Shown here in pieces: positions 18,644 to 29,139 of a stretch of DNA of 64,000 bases (positions are counted from its first letter, which is position 1; each line of letters begins with the position of its first letter). The translations under genes were made by a program, and so were the position numbers. The stretch covers positions 1-64,000 of the forward strand of contig CAIYNU010000023.1 of assembly GCA_903927615.1 (NCBI GenBank), written 5' to 3'. The DNA is from an uncultured Rhodospirillales bacterium (GTDB lineage Bacteria > Pseudomonadota > Alphaproteobacteria > Azospirillales > Azospirillaceae). The notes under the pieces are model-generated. The model searched no databases. It was given only the letters and a program-made list of their open reading frames with translations, and was not told the origin of the DNA.

Positions 18644-21439
18644 TTATTGGTTTAGCGCCTGGTGGAAAAGTCCAAAAACCGCACGCGCTGTCTCCTTCGC
18701 GTCATCGAGCAATTCGGGTGAACTGAGGGCGCTCTCCATTTTCACAAGAAAATCGCGCCAGATTTCACGGATCTGCGGCCCGTAAGGGACGAAAAAGGAG
18801 AGCGGTTGAGGCCCTATGCGGTGGATCAGTTGATCATATTGGATTTGGCCGCCCATGGCTGCCCCTTCGATCACGTAAAGGGCGCCCCAGCGTTGCGCTG
18901 TGCGGTCCAGCGGGGGAACGGTCAATTCGGCCTCCGGGATCGACGCCCCAAGGGTCGTGAGCCCGTCCAGCAGCAAGGGGGAGCGGCTCCGGTATGACAG
19001 CGAGGCGGCGGGCTCGCGATCGACCAGGCGCTTTTCGAGCGGGCGATAAACCGCGAGCAGACGGCCGAGAACCTCGGCAAGGTCTCCTGCGGTGACGTCG
19101 TCTGCGAACAGCCGGCGAAGACACGGAACGGTCTCCAAGGCGGCATGGGCCTGCGCAGTGGCGGCGCGCAGCGCGTTCCGAGCCGCTAAGGGTTGCACCG
19201 CGCCCAGCGTCGCCTCGGCCGGAAACACCAGCCGCACGCTGGTGCCCCGGCCATCATCGCTATCCAACTCCAATTGGCCTCCGTGTATTTCGATCAATGA
19301 CTTGACGATGGGAAGGCCCAGCCCGGTTCCGCCCTTGCCATGGTCCAGGTGTTCGTGGGCCCGACGGAACGGCTCCAGCACTCCCGCTTGCTTGGCCTTG
19401 GGAATGCCGATGCCGGTGTCGGCCACCTCCAGCGTCGCGCCGCCGTCGTCCCGCCGCCAGGTGGAAACCGTGATTCGCCCCCCTCGGGGCGTGAACTTCA
19501 GGGCGTTGGACAGGAGATTGAACAGCATCTGCCGCAGCAACCGCTCATCGACCATGACCAGGGGCAAGTCGGGCTGGTGACGGCTGGCAATGTCCACCCC
19601 CTGGGCGTGGGCGACGCCGACCTGGAGCGTGATCATACGGGCCGCCACCACCGACAAGTTGGTGAGCGCCAGTTGCGGCACCATCTTGCCGGCCTCGACC
19701 TTGGACAGATCCAGGATGTCGTTGATCATGGTGAGCAGGTGGGTGCTGGCCTCGCGGATGCACGTCACCGCCTCACGCTGGCTATTGGTCAGCGCGCCCC
19801 ATTTCTCCTGATCGAGCATGTCGGAAAAGCCGAGCACCGCGTTGAGGGGGGCCCGCAACTCATGGCTCATATGGGCCAGGAAGCGCGATTTCGCCTCGTC
19901 GCGTTCCCTGAGCAGGGCGTTCAGGCCGCGAATGGTGCGCAACTGGCGCAGGATGGTGTCGTTGACGGCGGTGCGGATCGAGCGCGCGATTTCGATCTCC
20001 CAGGGCGACCACGGTCGCGAATGGGACCGGCGCTCCTCGATCCAGCGGGAGAAGGATCGTCGGGGCAGATCGTTGCCGGCGGCCTTCTCCTTGGCGACCT
20101 GGAGCGGCGTGGCGCCGCCCCAGACCGTCGTCTGAACCGTCTCGGGTCGGAACCAAATGATGGTGTGGCGGGCCTCCTCGCCGACCGACACCGCCAGCAG
20201 CCCGGACGCCTGGCGGGCCTGCTCTCCAAGGGTAAGCGCAATGGACGGGGTGTGATCGGTATAGAACAGACCATCGACCATGTGAGCCCGGCAGGCCTGG
20301 GCCGTGGCGATCACCGCCTCGCGGTCCAGGGCGACGCCGGCCTGATAAACCTGCCATCGATCGTCGTCATCCTGATCGCCGTGGGTGATCACCGCGCCTG
20401 TGGACGCCGAAAACAGGTCGGTCATCTTGATGTCGCCCTTCAAGAGCGCGGCGGCGAAATCGTTGGACCCGGCAATGTGTTCCAACAGCTTGGCGTGCAG
20501 GGCGGAGTCGCGCGCGTGCTCCCGACGGTCTTCGGCGGTTTCGGTGACGACAGACAGGCGCATTGACATGCTGATGGTCAGGGCCATGACCTGCTCACGG
20601 GCGGGGATGGCCACCCGGTGGGGCCGGCGGTGGTGACCGACCACCAATCCCCACAAGCGGCCCTCGTTGATGATCGACAGGGACATCGCGCCGTCGACCC
20701 CGAGATTCTCCTGATAGAGCCGATGAACGGGCGATAGGGCGCGCAGTCGGCAGTGGGAAAGATCAAAAGGTTGACCGTCGCGCGGGTCCAGCGCCGGCAC
20801 CAGACGCACCGGATGGTAGTCACGGTGGGGAACGAAGCGATAGGGGCTGATCCGATAGAGGGCCCTGGCCTGGGCCGGAATGTCGGCCGCCGGAAAATGA
20901 AATCCGACGAAGCTTTCCGCCCAGTCGTCGACCTTGGACTCGGCCAGTACCTCGCCGTTGCCGTCCTGGTCGAAACGATAGATCAGCACGCGTTCCATGC
21001 CGGTGATGCGCCGAATCGCCGCCGCCGCGGTCTGGGTCACCGCCTCCAGGGTCTCGGCGTCGTGAAGGTCGTTGAGCACCGTCTTCACGTCGATGAATTG
21101 AACCGGACTCGATCGGTCGGCGTCGACGCACGGCTCGATCTCGATGAACACCGTCCGGTCACTCGAATGGCGGAACACCATCAGGTCGTCATTGACCAGG
21201 AACGCGCCGTCGCCGCCCGGCGTCGCCAGTTCGGGTCGGAGCGTCCGCAGGGAACGGCCTGCCAGCGAACCGTCCAGGCCCGGGATCATGGCATGATTGG
21301 CGCTTGCAGCAAGAATAGTACCATGGTCAGCGTCGACGCACAGAAGAACACCGTGAGGCTGGATGGATCCCGGCGTGTGGATTGCTTCGCGCTCGCATCG
21401 ATCCTGGGTGGCAGCGACCACGGTATCGGAATCGCTCAT
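18644..21439 (-). CDS. Bacteriophytochrome histidine kinase fused to a heme oxygenase domain
   Basis: The 931-aa protein is a light-sensing kinase. PAS: C15 (in DRCEREAIHTPG), the site that binds biliverdin. GAF: PAADIP with D186, H239 and the GHH pair at 269-270. PHY tongue: WFRPE near 429-433 and PRRSF at 459-463. HisKA: MSHELR with H526. HATPase: NLLSNALKF, DTGIGIP, GGTGLGLP. The last about 180 residues (nt 18647-19192) match heme oxygenase of the BphO type: H765 is the likely proximal heme ligand, and the distal helix has EGAAMGGQ at 858-865. So it may make its own chromophore from heme. It is the third gene of a tight operon, 21 bp after the phytochrome at 21461. Confidence 0.9.
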   Translation of the reverse strand: MSDSDTVVAATQDRCEREAIHTPGSIQPHGVLLCVDADHGTILAASANHAMIPGLDGSLAGRSLRTLRPELATPGGDGAFLVNDDLMVFRHSSDRTVFIEIEPCVDADRSSPVQFIDVKTVLNDLHDAETLEAVTQTAAAAIRRITGMERVLIYRFDQDGNGEVLAESKVDDWAESFVGFHFPAADIPAQARALYRISPYRFVPHRDYHPVRLVPALDPRDGQPFDLSHCRLRALSPVHRLYQENLGVDGAMSLSIINEGRLWGLVVGHHRRPHRVAIPAREQVMALTISMSMRLSVVTETAEDRREHARDSALHAKLLEHIAGSNDFAAALLKGDIKMTDLFSASTGAVITHGDQDDDDRWQVYQAGVALDREAVIATAQACRAHMVDGLFYTDHTPSIALTLGEQARQASGLLAVSVGEEARHTIIWFRPETVQTTVWGGATPLQVAKEKAAGNDLPRRSFSRWIEERRSHSRPWSPWEIEIARSIRTAVNDTILRQLRTIRGLNALLRERDEAKSRFLAHMSHELRAPLNAVLGFSDMLDQEKWGALTNSQREAVTCIREASTHLLTMINDILDLSKVEAGKMVPQLALTNLSVVAARMITLQVGVAHAQGVDIASRHQPDLPLVMVDERLLRQMLFNLLSNALKFTPRGGRITVSTWRRDDGGATLEVADTGIGIPKAKQAGVLEPFRRAHEHLDHGKGGTGLGLPIVKSLIEIHGGQLELDSDDGRGTSVRLVFPAEATLGAVQPLAARNALRAATAQAHAALETVPCLRRLFADDVTAGDLAEVLGRLLAVYRPLEKRLVDREPAASLSYRSRSPLLLDGLTTLGASIPEAELTVPPLDRTAQRWGALYVIEGAAMGGQIQYDQLIHRIGPQPLSFFVPYGPQIREIWRDFLVKMESALSSPELLDDAKETARAVFGLFHQALNQ

Positions 21440-21460
21440 GCCTCCGTCCCTCCCCGACCC

Positions 21461-22945
21461 CTAGATCCAGCGCAACAGCGTGGTGCGGAACTTGCCGGCC
21501 GTCATCTTCTCCTCGAAGCTCCAGGGCCGGCTGAACCCGCTCTTGGTCTCAATCCAGCGTTCGAAGGACCGGCGAGGGGATAATATAACGGCGCCGGCGT
21601 CCTCGACCATCGGTTTGTCGGGGTTGCCGGCCCACACCACGGTCCTCGGCTGCGCCGGCCGGAACCAATAGAACCGGACCCAGCCCGAACGCGACGAGCG
21701 CGCCTTGATTGCGGCCATGCCGCTGGCCGCCGCCAGCAACTCCAGGCGCCCGGGGAACAAATCTTCCAGGTGGTCGGTCAGGACCACCGTGTCCTTGCAC
21801 GCGTTGAGGAACCAGTCGTCGAGCACCGCCATGCCGTCCAGGTCCGGCCCCTCCCCGGCGATGACCACGTCGTTGCCGATGGCCATGGCGAAGCCCTGAG
21901 CCGCCATGGCGGCGATCAAGCGGTCGCTGGCCTTTTCGACGCCGTCGAGGGGATCGCCGCACTGGGCCAGGGTGTCGAGAATGCCCTCGATTCGCCGTTC
22001 CAGGCTGTCAAAGGCCTGAAGCCGTCGGCTGGCGAAATGGGAGGTCAGAGCCAGCGCGTAGGCGTTGGTCAGGCAGACGCAGGCGGCGCGCTCCTCCGGG
22101 GTCGGCAGCTTGGGCTCCAGATGATGGCACGCGACCAGCCCCCACAGCCGCCCGGCGACACGCACCGGCACCGAGAGCGACGCCCGCACGCCCATGTTCT
22201 CCATGTACCGGAGATGGACCGGCGAGACGCCGCGCAGGTCGGACCACGTCAGGTCGGGCGGGAGGCCGTCCTTGCCGATGATCGGAACCGCCGGTGCCCG
22301 GGCGTCCGGAATCAGGCGCATGGGGTTGATCATGTAGAGGTCCCGGGCGATGGCCGGAATATCGCTGGCGGGAAAGCGCAGGCCAAGATACCCGGCCAGC
22401 GTCGGCTTGGCGATCTCGGCGATGACCTCGCCCGACCAATCCTCGTGGAACCGGTAGATCATGGTCCGGTCATAGCCGACGATGGCGCGGAACGCATCGA
22501 GCAGGATCCGGGCGTGGGCCGCCAGTTCATACTCGTCATAGGGCGTGGCCAGCAAGCCGGACTGATACTGATGCACCGGGATGATCTTGATCCCCGAGTC
22601 CATCGCCTCGAGTTCGAGGATGACGGTGTCGGTGCCGCGGATCAACCGACCGGTCAAGGGACCGGCCGGCGTCGCGATCGCCTCACCCAGAGTCAGCGTC
22701 CTACCCGCCTGTGCCGGCAGCGTTGCGAGCGCATCGTTTGGAAACCAAGCCAGGGTGTCCACCGACTGGCCGATGACGCAATGGGCGTCGGTGCCGGTCC
22801 GCACGGCCAGATTGACCGAGGCGTGGGTCATGATGCCGGACCCGGCGTCGAGGGCAATCAACGCGCCGTGGGCCTGAATGGTCCCGGATCGGTGAAGTTG
22901 CTCGGACTCGCAGTGCAGGACAAGACTATCCAGAGACTGTTCCAT
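21461..22945 (-). CDS. Bacteriophytochrome photosensory module without output domain
   Basis: The 494-aa protein has PAS-GAF-PHY and stops a few residues after PHY. PAS: C12 in HCESEQLH, followed by GTIQAHG. GAF: FPASDIP with D195, SPVHLRYMENMG with H244, and the CHH pair at 274-275. PHY: WFRP near 427-430 and PRRSF at 457-461, then PWSFEE. All residues needed to bind and switch biliverdin are present, so it should be a working red/far-red photoreceptor. There is no kinase, GGDEF or other effector, and no frame continuing past the stop. It lies 24 bp after the CheB-CheR kinase gene and 21 bp before the second phytochrome, so it may act through protein contacts with one of them. Confidence 0.92.
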   Translation of the reverse strand: MEQSLDSLVLHCESEQLHRSGTIQAHGALIALDAGSGIMTHASVNLAVRTGTDAHCVIGQSVDTLAWFPNDALATLPAQAGRTLTLGEAIATPAGPLTGRLIRGTDTVILELEAMDSGIKIIPVHQYQSGLLATPYDEYELAAHARILLDAFRAIVGYDRTMIYRFHEDWSGEVIAEIAKPTLAGYLGLRFPASDIPAIARDLYMINPMRLIPDARAPAVPIIGKDGLPPDLTWSDLRGVSPVHLRYMENMGVRASLSVPVRVAGRLWGLVACHHLEPKLPTPEERAACVCLTNAYALALTSHFASRRLQAFDSLERRIEGILDTLAQCGDPLDGVEKASDRLIAAMAAQGFAMAIGNDVVIAGEGPDLDGMAVLDDWFLNACKDTVVLTDHLEDLFPGRLELLAAASGMAAIKARSSRSGWVRFYWFRPAQPRTVVWAGNPDKPMVEDAGAVILSPRRSFERWIETKSGFSRPWSFEEKMTAGKFRTTLLRWI

Positions 22946-22969
22946 GTCGTCCTCTGACGGGCCGGCCGG

Positions 22970-25900
22970 TCAGCCGGGCGGCGGGATTGGGTGTACGCCC
23001 GCTCCCCGCTCCGGGGGGGCCAGGTGGCCCCCCCTCGACAGGGCCGACGCCATGGTCGGCAACAGCTTGTCGATGTCGATCGGCTTGCTGATGTAGTCGG
23101 TGAAGCCTTCTTGAAGAAAACGCTCGCGATCGCCGCGCAGGGCGTAAGCGGTGATGGCGATGACGGGAATGTCCGGGTCGCAGCCCGCGATGGTGCGGGA
23201 GCGAATGATCCGGATCGCCTCCAGCCCGCTCATGATCGGCAGTTGGATGTCCATCAGCACCAGATCGAAGCGGCCTTGATGGATCATGGACAGGGCGCTG
23301 GCACCGTCCTGGGCGCACTCGACCAGGAGGCCGGCATTTTCCAGGACCTGGGTTATGAATCTTTGGTTGAATAAATCATCTTCGACCACCAGAATCCGTC
23401 GGCCGCTGATTGACATCTCCCGCGTTTCGACGATCGAGGCCTGCGCAGTGCTGGGCCGTGGGTCCTCGAACTCTGCGGTGAAGGAGAAGCGGGAACCGAC
23501 GCCGGGTACCGATTCCACCCAGATTTCGCCCCCCATCAGTTCGACCAACCGCTTGGAAATCGCCAAGCCCAGCCCGGCACCGCCAAAGCATTTGGTCATC
23601 GAGGCATCCTCCTGCTCGAACATCGAGAAGATGCGCTGCCGGTTATCCGGCCTGATGCCGATGCCGGTGTCGGTGATGTGGAACAGGATCCTGCGGCGTT
23701 TGTGGTCGGACCGGGACTCCGATGGTTGTACCGAAATGCCGATCCGGCCCTGGGTGGTGAACTTCACGGCATTGCCGATCAGGTTGATCAGGACCTGTCG
23801 CAGCGACCCGGCGTCACCATACACCCTCTCGCAGACGGTCGGCGCGATCAACAGTTCCATCATCAGGCCTTTGGTGTCGATCTGCGGTTTGAACATCGCG
23901 GCGACGGCCTCAAGCTGTTCGATCAGGTTAAAGTTCGCAAGGTCAAGCTTGACCTTTCCGGCCTCGATACGGGAAATGTCAAGGATGTGCTGGATCAGGC
24001 GCAGCAGATCCTGACCGGCGGAAATCACGATTTGAAGGTTTTCCCGGCGCGGCGGGTCCTTTTCGCCGAGGCATAAGAGTTCGCTGAACCCGATAATGGC
24101 GTTGAGCGGCGTCCGCAACTCATGACTCATGTTGGCGAGGAAACTGGACTTGGCGGCGTTGGCGCGCTCGGCATCATCCTTGGCCACTTGGAGCGCCAGC
24201 AGCGCCCGCCGCCGCTCACGGTCGCCCCGATGGGCAATGACGAACTGGGCGCACGCCGAGGTCAGCGGCTGAATCAGATCGATCAGACCCTGATCAAAAC
24301 CGCCGGGCCGATTGACCAGCCCGATCGACCCGATCACGCTGTCGCGCTGGAACAGCGGCAGGCCGAGGAGGCTGGTCAGTTCCGGCAGGCCCGGATGGGA
24401 GATCGGCGTGTCGGTGATCATCGGCGCGCCGCCGATCAAGGCGACCGAGAAGGGGCCCCGGACGTCGGCAAGGCCCAGGGCATCCGGCGCCTTGGCGCGG
24501 AAGGCGGCGTTCCGGTCTTCGTCACCGGAGTTGCCGGCCAGGGCCAGTATCTGGACCCGGGGCACGCCGTTCTCGACCGTCAGTTCCGACAGGAAGCCGA
24601 ATTCCGTCCCGGTGAGCTTCATGATCTCCAGCAGCGAGGTTTCGAAGATGGCCTCGGTGTCGGACGCCAGGATGAACCCGGCCTGAAGCCGGGAGACAAC
24701 GCCGACCAGACTCTGGCTGACCTCAAGCTGGCGTTCGGCCTGCCGCTTGGCGGTGATGTCGTTGGCCTGGGTGCAAATGGCCCGAATGGCGCCATGGCTG
24801 TCGAAAATCGGAAAGCGCACCGCCTCCAGGCAGACGGTCCCGGTCGCCAACTCGATCACGTCCACGGTTTCGACCGGCTCCAACAGGCCCATGACTTCCA
24901 GGTCGCGGCCGCGCAGCAACCGGCCGACCGGTCCCGCGAAGATTTGCTGGTCGGTTTTGCCGGTCACGGTGTGAGCGGCCATCCCGAACATCTCCGAGAA
25001 CTTGGCATTGACGAACTCGTAGCGGCCGGCGGCATCCTTCAGCGAGACCACCGCGTTAGAATTGTTCATGATCGAGAGCAACCGCTCCTGGCTTTCACGA
25101 ATCTGTTCGTGGGCACTGATCAGGTCGGAATTGTCGACCACCACCAGAATCACGCTCTGGGGCACGCCCATCAGGCTGATGGCCGGGGTGACGAAGACGT
25201 TGAACGTGCGGCCCTCAGCAGCGACCAGGAAACTCTCTTTGCGTCCTTCGAGCAACGCAGAGAGCAAGACCTTTTCAATGTTGTCGAGGAAGGGCGGCAG
25301 CTTGAGCCGGGCGAGCGGCATCCCGGTCGAAACCATCGGCAGGTTATAGCAGCGACTGGCGGCGCCATTGGCGCGGGTCAGCGCCAATTCATGGTTAAAG
25401 ACCAGGATCGGGAAGTCGATGGTGTTGTAGACGCTTTCGAAATCGGCATTGATCGCGGCAAGTTCGGCTGACTTGGTCAGGCTTTCCTCGTTAACGCTGA
25501 TCAATTCCTCGTTTGTTGCCTGAAGTTCCTCGTTCGAGGCTTCCATCTCCTCGTTGCTGGCCTGCAATTCTTCATTGGTCGCCTGTATTTCTTCGTTGAG
25601 CGCCTGCATCTCCTCGGCTGAGGCGGCCATTTCCTCCATCAGGGTCTGGAGCTGTTCGCGGGTCGAGGCCAATTCGTCGTTGGTCGCGCGCTCCTCGTGA
25701 TCCCCTTCGGTGCCCTCCGCCGAGGACGGCGTGAAGGGAACCAGCGCCGCGGATTCGAAGACGACCAGGAAAACCTCGATGCCGGTCGGGTTGGCCAACG
25801 GATGAACGGCGATCCGCCAGGCCTGACGGCTCAGCGATTTGATCTGCCGCTTCCGGCTGGTCGCGGTGGCCTGCTTGCGGCGCGCCCGGTACAGCGTGGT

Positions 25901-27655
25901 CAGCAGCTCGTTGGCCAGCTCGGGCACGATCAGTTGGTTGAGGTTGATCTCGGGCGTGTTGGCGGGAAAACGGACGAAGCGCGAGACATCGCCGTGACTG
26001 TGCAGCACCCGGAAGTCGCCGTCGATGAGGAGCGACGGTGCGAAATGGTCGGCCACCGCCCGGTAGAACAGGTCCTGGTGTGATGCGTTAGGGTCCTTGC
26101 GGGTCTGGGGCGCCACCTTGAGTTGGCCTCGGGTGACTCGGGTCGCGGTGAAGGGGCCGCTGGCGCCGCGCGGCCGATAGATGCGGCAACGGCGGTCGGC
26201 CGAGGCGAACAGGGCCTCCTGCTGGCTGACGGTTTCCGAGCGGCCAAGGAACAGCAACCCCTCCTCGCGCAGGGCATAGCGCAGGATCGTCAGCACCCGC
26301 GCTTGCAACTCGGTGTTGAAGTAGATCAAGACGTTGCGGCAACTCACCAAGTCCATGCGCATGAACGGCGGATCCAGCGCGATGTCCTGACGGGCGAAGG
26401 TCACACAGTCGCGCAGGCTCTTGACCGGCTCGAACCCGTTGCCGCAGGGCGTGAAGTAGCGCGACACATACTCGGGCGGCAGTTCCGACATGGCGGTGGT
26501 GTTGTAAACGCCCCGGCGGGCGACGTTGAGGGCGTTGTTGTCGATGTCGGTGGCAAACACCCGGACATGGCCGAGATTGCCCTTTTCGGCCACCAGTTCG
26601 GAAAACACGATGGCCAGGGAATAGGCTTCCTCGCCGGTGGCGCAACCCACCACCCAGACCCGGATATCCTCTCCCACCGCCTTGCGGTCGACGATCTCCC
26701 GGGCGAACCGTTCCAGGGTGCGAAAGGCGTCCTTGTCCCGGAAAAATTCCGTGACGGAAATCAGGGTTTCCTTGGCAAGGGCGTCCAGTTCCTCGGGATG
26801 ATTGTCGGTGTTGTCGAGATATTCGGTCAGTGTCTGTGCGTTGGTGGCCAGCATGCGCCGTTGCAGCCGCCGATGCACGGTGGACGGCTTGTAGCTGGTG
26901 AAGTCGATTTTGGTCCGCTGGCGCACCCGCTCGTACAGGTCCGAGAGTTCCTTGGGCCGCCGCTCGCTGTCCCCCAGATCGGACAGCAAGGAGGGAAAGC
27001 GCACCAACCGCTCCAGTTCGAGGCCCATCTGGTCCGGCGACAGCACCCGGTCGGCGACCCCGGCGTCGATGGCCGACCGGGGCATGCCATCGTACTTGGC
27101 GGTCTCGGGGATCTGGACGAAGGTGATGGCGCCGACCGACTTGAGCGCACGCAACCCCCGGGTGCCGTCCGATCCGGTGCCGGACAGGATGATGCCGATG
27201 GCGTGCTCCTCGAACTGCTCCGCCATCGACTGAAACATCAGATTGACCGACGGCTTGGGCGAAACCTCGGGCGACGGATTGCTCAGGACGAAACGGCGGT
27301 TCTTGAAGACCAGATTCTTGCCTGGCGGAATGATGTAGATCACGTCCGGCCGGGGGAGTTCGCCATCGGTGATCTCGCGCACCGGCAGGCGGGTCTCACG
27401 CGCCAGGATGTCGGCCATCATGCTGCGATGGCTGGGCGACATGTGCTGGGCGACCACATAGACGCAGCCCAGATTGAGCGGCAGGCCGGCGACGAACTGA
27501 CTGAGAGATTCCAGTCCGCCGGCCGAGGCGCCGATCCCGACCACATGGGGCCTGCGCTCGGGCGTCGGCTCCTCAATCCCGGTCCCGGCGGGTAAAGTCT
27601 CGTCCGGCGCAGGCGATTCAGTCGTTGTCCCGGTGGCTTCCGCAGCAACCGTCAT
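22970..27655 (-). CDS. CheB-CheR-PAS-GAF hybrid histidine kinase
   Basis: The 1561-aa protein combines, in order, a CheB methylesterase (triad S44 in GIGASAGG, H71 in AQHMSP, D163 in GTGSDG), a CheR methyltransferase (about 240-495, SAM loop [10 protein letters not shown] at 337-346, CRNVLIYF), a PAS domain, a long coiled coil rich in NEE repeats (about 640-735), two more PAS domains, a GAF domain, HisKA (H1178), HATPase and a receiver (D1469 in VLMDIQ). No membrane segment is seen. The ATG at 27655 has AGAGG seven bases upstream; ATG 27685 is an alternative. It is the first gene of the phytochrome operon. Such CheB/CheR kinases are known; none is characterised well enough to name the stimulus. 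Confidence 0.93.
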   Translation of the reverse strand: MTVAAEATGTTTESPAPDETLPAGTGIEEPTPERRPHVVGIGASAGGLESLSQFVAGLPLNLGCVYVVAQHMSPSHRSMMADILARETRLPVREITDGELPRPDVIYIIPPGKNLVFKNRRFVLSNPSPEVSPKPSVNLMFQSMAEQFEEHAIGIILSGTGSDGTRGLRALKSVGAITFVQIPETAKYDGMPRSAIDAGVADRVLSPDQMGLELERLVRFPSLLSDLGDSERRPKELSDLYERVRQRTKIDFTSYKPSTVHRRLQRRMLATNAQTLTEYLDNTDNHPEELDALAKETLISVTEFFRDKDAFRTLERFAREIVDRKAVGEDIRVWVVGCATGEEAYSLAIVFSELVAEKGNLGHVRVFATDIDNNALNVARRGVYNTTAMSELPPEYVSRYFTPCGNGFEPVKSLRDCVTFARQDIALDPPFMRMDLVSCRNVLIYFNTELQARVLTILRYALREEGLLFLGRSETVSQQEALFASADRRCRIYRPRGASGPFTATRVTRGQLKVAPQTRKDPNASHQDLFYRAVADHFAPSLLIDGDFRVLHSHGDVSRFVRFPANTPEINLNQLIVPELANELLTTLYRARRKQATATSRKRQIKSLSRQAWRIAVHPLANPTGIEVFLVVFESAALVPFTPSSAEGTEGDHEERATNDELASTREQLQTLMEEMAASAEEMQALNEEIQATNEELQASNEEMEASNEELQATNEELISVNEESLTKSAELAAINADFESVYNTIDFPILVFNHELALTRANGAASRCYNLPMVSTGMPLARLKLPPFLDNIEKVLLSALLEGRKESFLVAAEGRTFNVFVTPAISLMGVPQSVILVVVDNSDLISAHEQIRESQERLLSIMNNSNAVVSLKDAAGRYEFVNAKFSEMFGMAAHTVTGKTDQQIFAGPVGRLLRGRDLEVMGLLEPVETVDVIELATGTVCLEAVRFPIFDSHGAIRAICTQANDITAKRQAERQLEVSQSLVGVVSRLQAGFILASDTEAIFETSLLEIMKLTGTEFGFLSELTVENGVPRVQILALAGNSGDEDRNAAFRAKAPDALGLADVRGPFSVALIGGAPMITDTPISHPGLPELTSLLGLPLFQRDSVIGSIGLVNRPGGFDQGLIDLIQPLTSACAQFVIAHRGDRERRRALLALQVAKDDAERANAAKSSFLANMSHELRTPLNAIIGFSELLCLGEKDPPRRENLQIVISAGQDLLRLIQHILDISRIEAGKVKLDLANFNLIEQLEAVAAMFKPQIDTKGLMMELLIAPTVCERVYGDAGSLRQVLINLIGNAVKFTTQGRIGISVQPSESRSDHKRRRILFHITDTGIGIRPDNRQRIFSMFEQEDASMTKCFGGAGLGLAISKRLVELMGGEIWVESVPGVGSRFSFTAEFEDPRPSTAQASIVETREMSISGRRILVVEDDLFNQRFITQVLENAGLLVECAQDGASALSMIHQGRFDLVLMDIQLPIMSGLEAIRIIRSRTIAGCDPDIPVIAITAYALRGDRERFLQEGFTDYISKPIDIDKLLPTMASALSRGGHLAPPERGAGVHPIPPPG

Positions 27656-27832
27656 CGTTTTTCCTCTTTCGCGATTTATCGCCATTCCGCCCGACAAACC
27701 TTCGACTTAAAAGTAGATCGCGGAATGTTAAACCAGTTTGCAAGCACTCCTAGTGTCGTTAAGGCTGACATATCGTCGTTGACAAAATCAAGTTTTATCG
27801 GGGTGGTCTGGGTCATTTGGAGGTGCGATCCA

Positions 27833-27898
27833 ATGAATATGTCTGAGCTTAACGCCGCGACGGAAACCACTCCCGGCAAATCCGTTATCTCATCGTGA
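27833..27898 (+). CDS. Possible 21-aa small protein or leader peptide
   Basis: A 21-residue ORF starts MNMSELNAAT and is preceded by GGAGGTG with ideal spacing of about 7-8 bases. The composition is polar and no family is recognised. TTGACA at 27779-27784 could be a -35 box, but no good -10 follows. The ribosome site is the best evidence; it may also be the start of a decayed gene. Confidence 0.35.
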   Translation: MNMSELNAATETTPGKSVISS

Positions 27899-28060
27899 AA
27901 GACTGGGGCGCCGCGTCATGGGCGCTGATGGTTCGGCCACTGACCCAGCGTCGGCGATTGACATGGGATCGGTTGCCCTCAGCCCTTCTTAACGCTTGGC
28001 AGCAATCACTTCAGGGGGCGGATGTCGTGCGGAGTTGGTCGATGCTGGCTTTGCGTTTGT

Positions 28061-28147
28061 TCACGGCAGGTCCACGTCGAAAAGGTAACGGGCTTCATCA
28101 TAGAGGCGCTTTGCCGCGTCGTGATAGTCTTCGGGAGAGGTGATCAT
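28061..28147 (-). pseudogene. Short fragment resembling the start of a HEPN-like gene
   Basis: On the minus strand, an ATG at 28147 opens a 28-residue frame (MITSPEDYHDAAKRLYDEAR...) that resembles the N-terminus of small HEPN-type helical proteins, then stops. It may be a truncated remnant or coincidence; the similarity is from memory and weak. Confidence 0.25.
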
Positions 28148-28322
28148 ATCCGAAACCGTGGATCGTCGCATCCAGTGGAAGAATATCCTACAAGCTTGTA
28201 CGGCGGGCTGACGCTGCCGGCAAGTCGGATCGGTTGGTCGGGCCTTATACCGGCGTTGGCTCGCCACCAGCCGTCCCCTTCGCCCGGTCCTGCCGGCCCC
28301 CCATACCTTGTTGTAGGACTCC

Positions 28323-29015
<693 letters not shown>

Positions 29016-29139
29016 GCGTTGGTGACGATGTCCCGGGATGCGGTTGCCGTCCGCGATAAATGAGTTGCAGACTGGTCGGCAAATGTCGTCATGATGCGGC
29101 GGTCTCCCGTGCCCCGGAAACCGTGTTGGAACGCGAACG

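Larger units (their letters stand above)
27656..28322. other. Divergent intergenic region, small ORF and fragments
   Basis: This 667-bp gap carries the promoter of the minus-strand phytochrome operon and probably that of the KdpE-like gene. It contains one small plus-strand ORF with a strong ribosome site (27833-27898) and a minus-strand gene fragment (28061-28147). No tRNA or clear terminator is seen. A longer minus-strand frame overlapping the kinase start lacks coding character. Confidence 0.5.

Noticed and set aside
27676..27879. Minus-strand 67-codon frame before the CheB-CheR kinase
   Set aside because: No ribosome site or family, and it overlaps the longer frame of the kinase start; likely non-coding leader.
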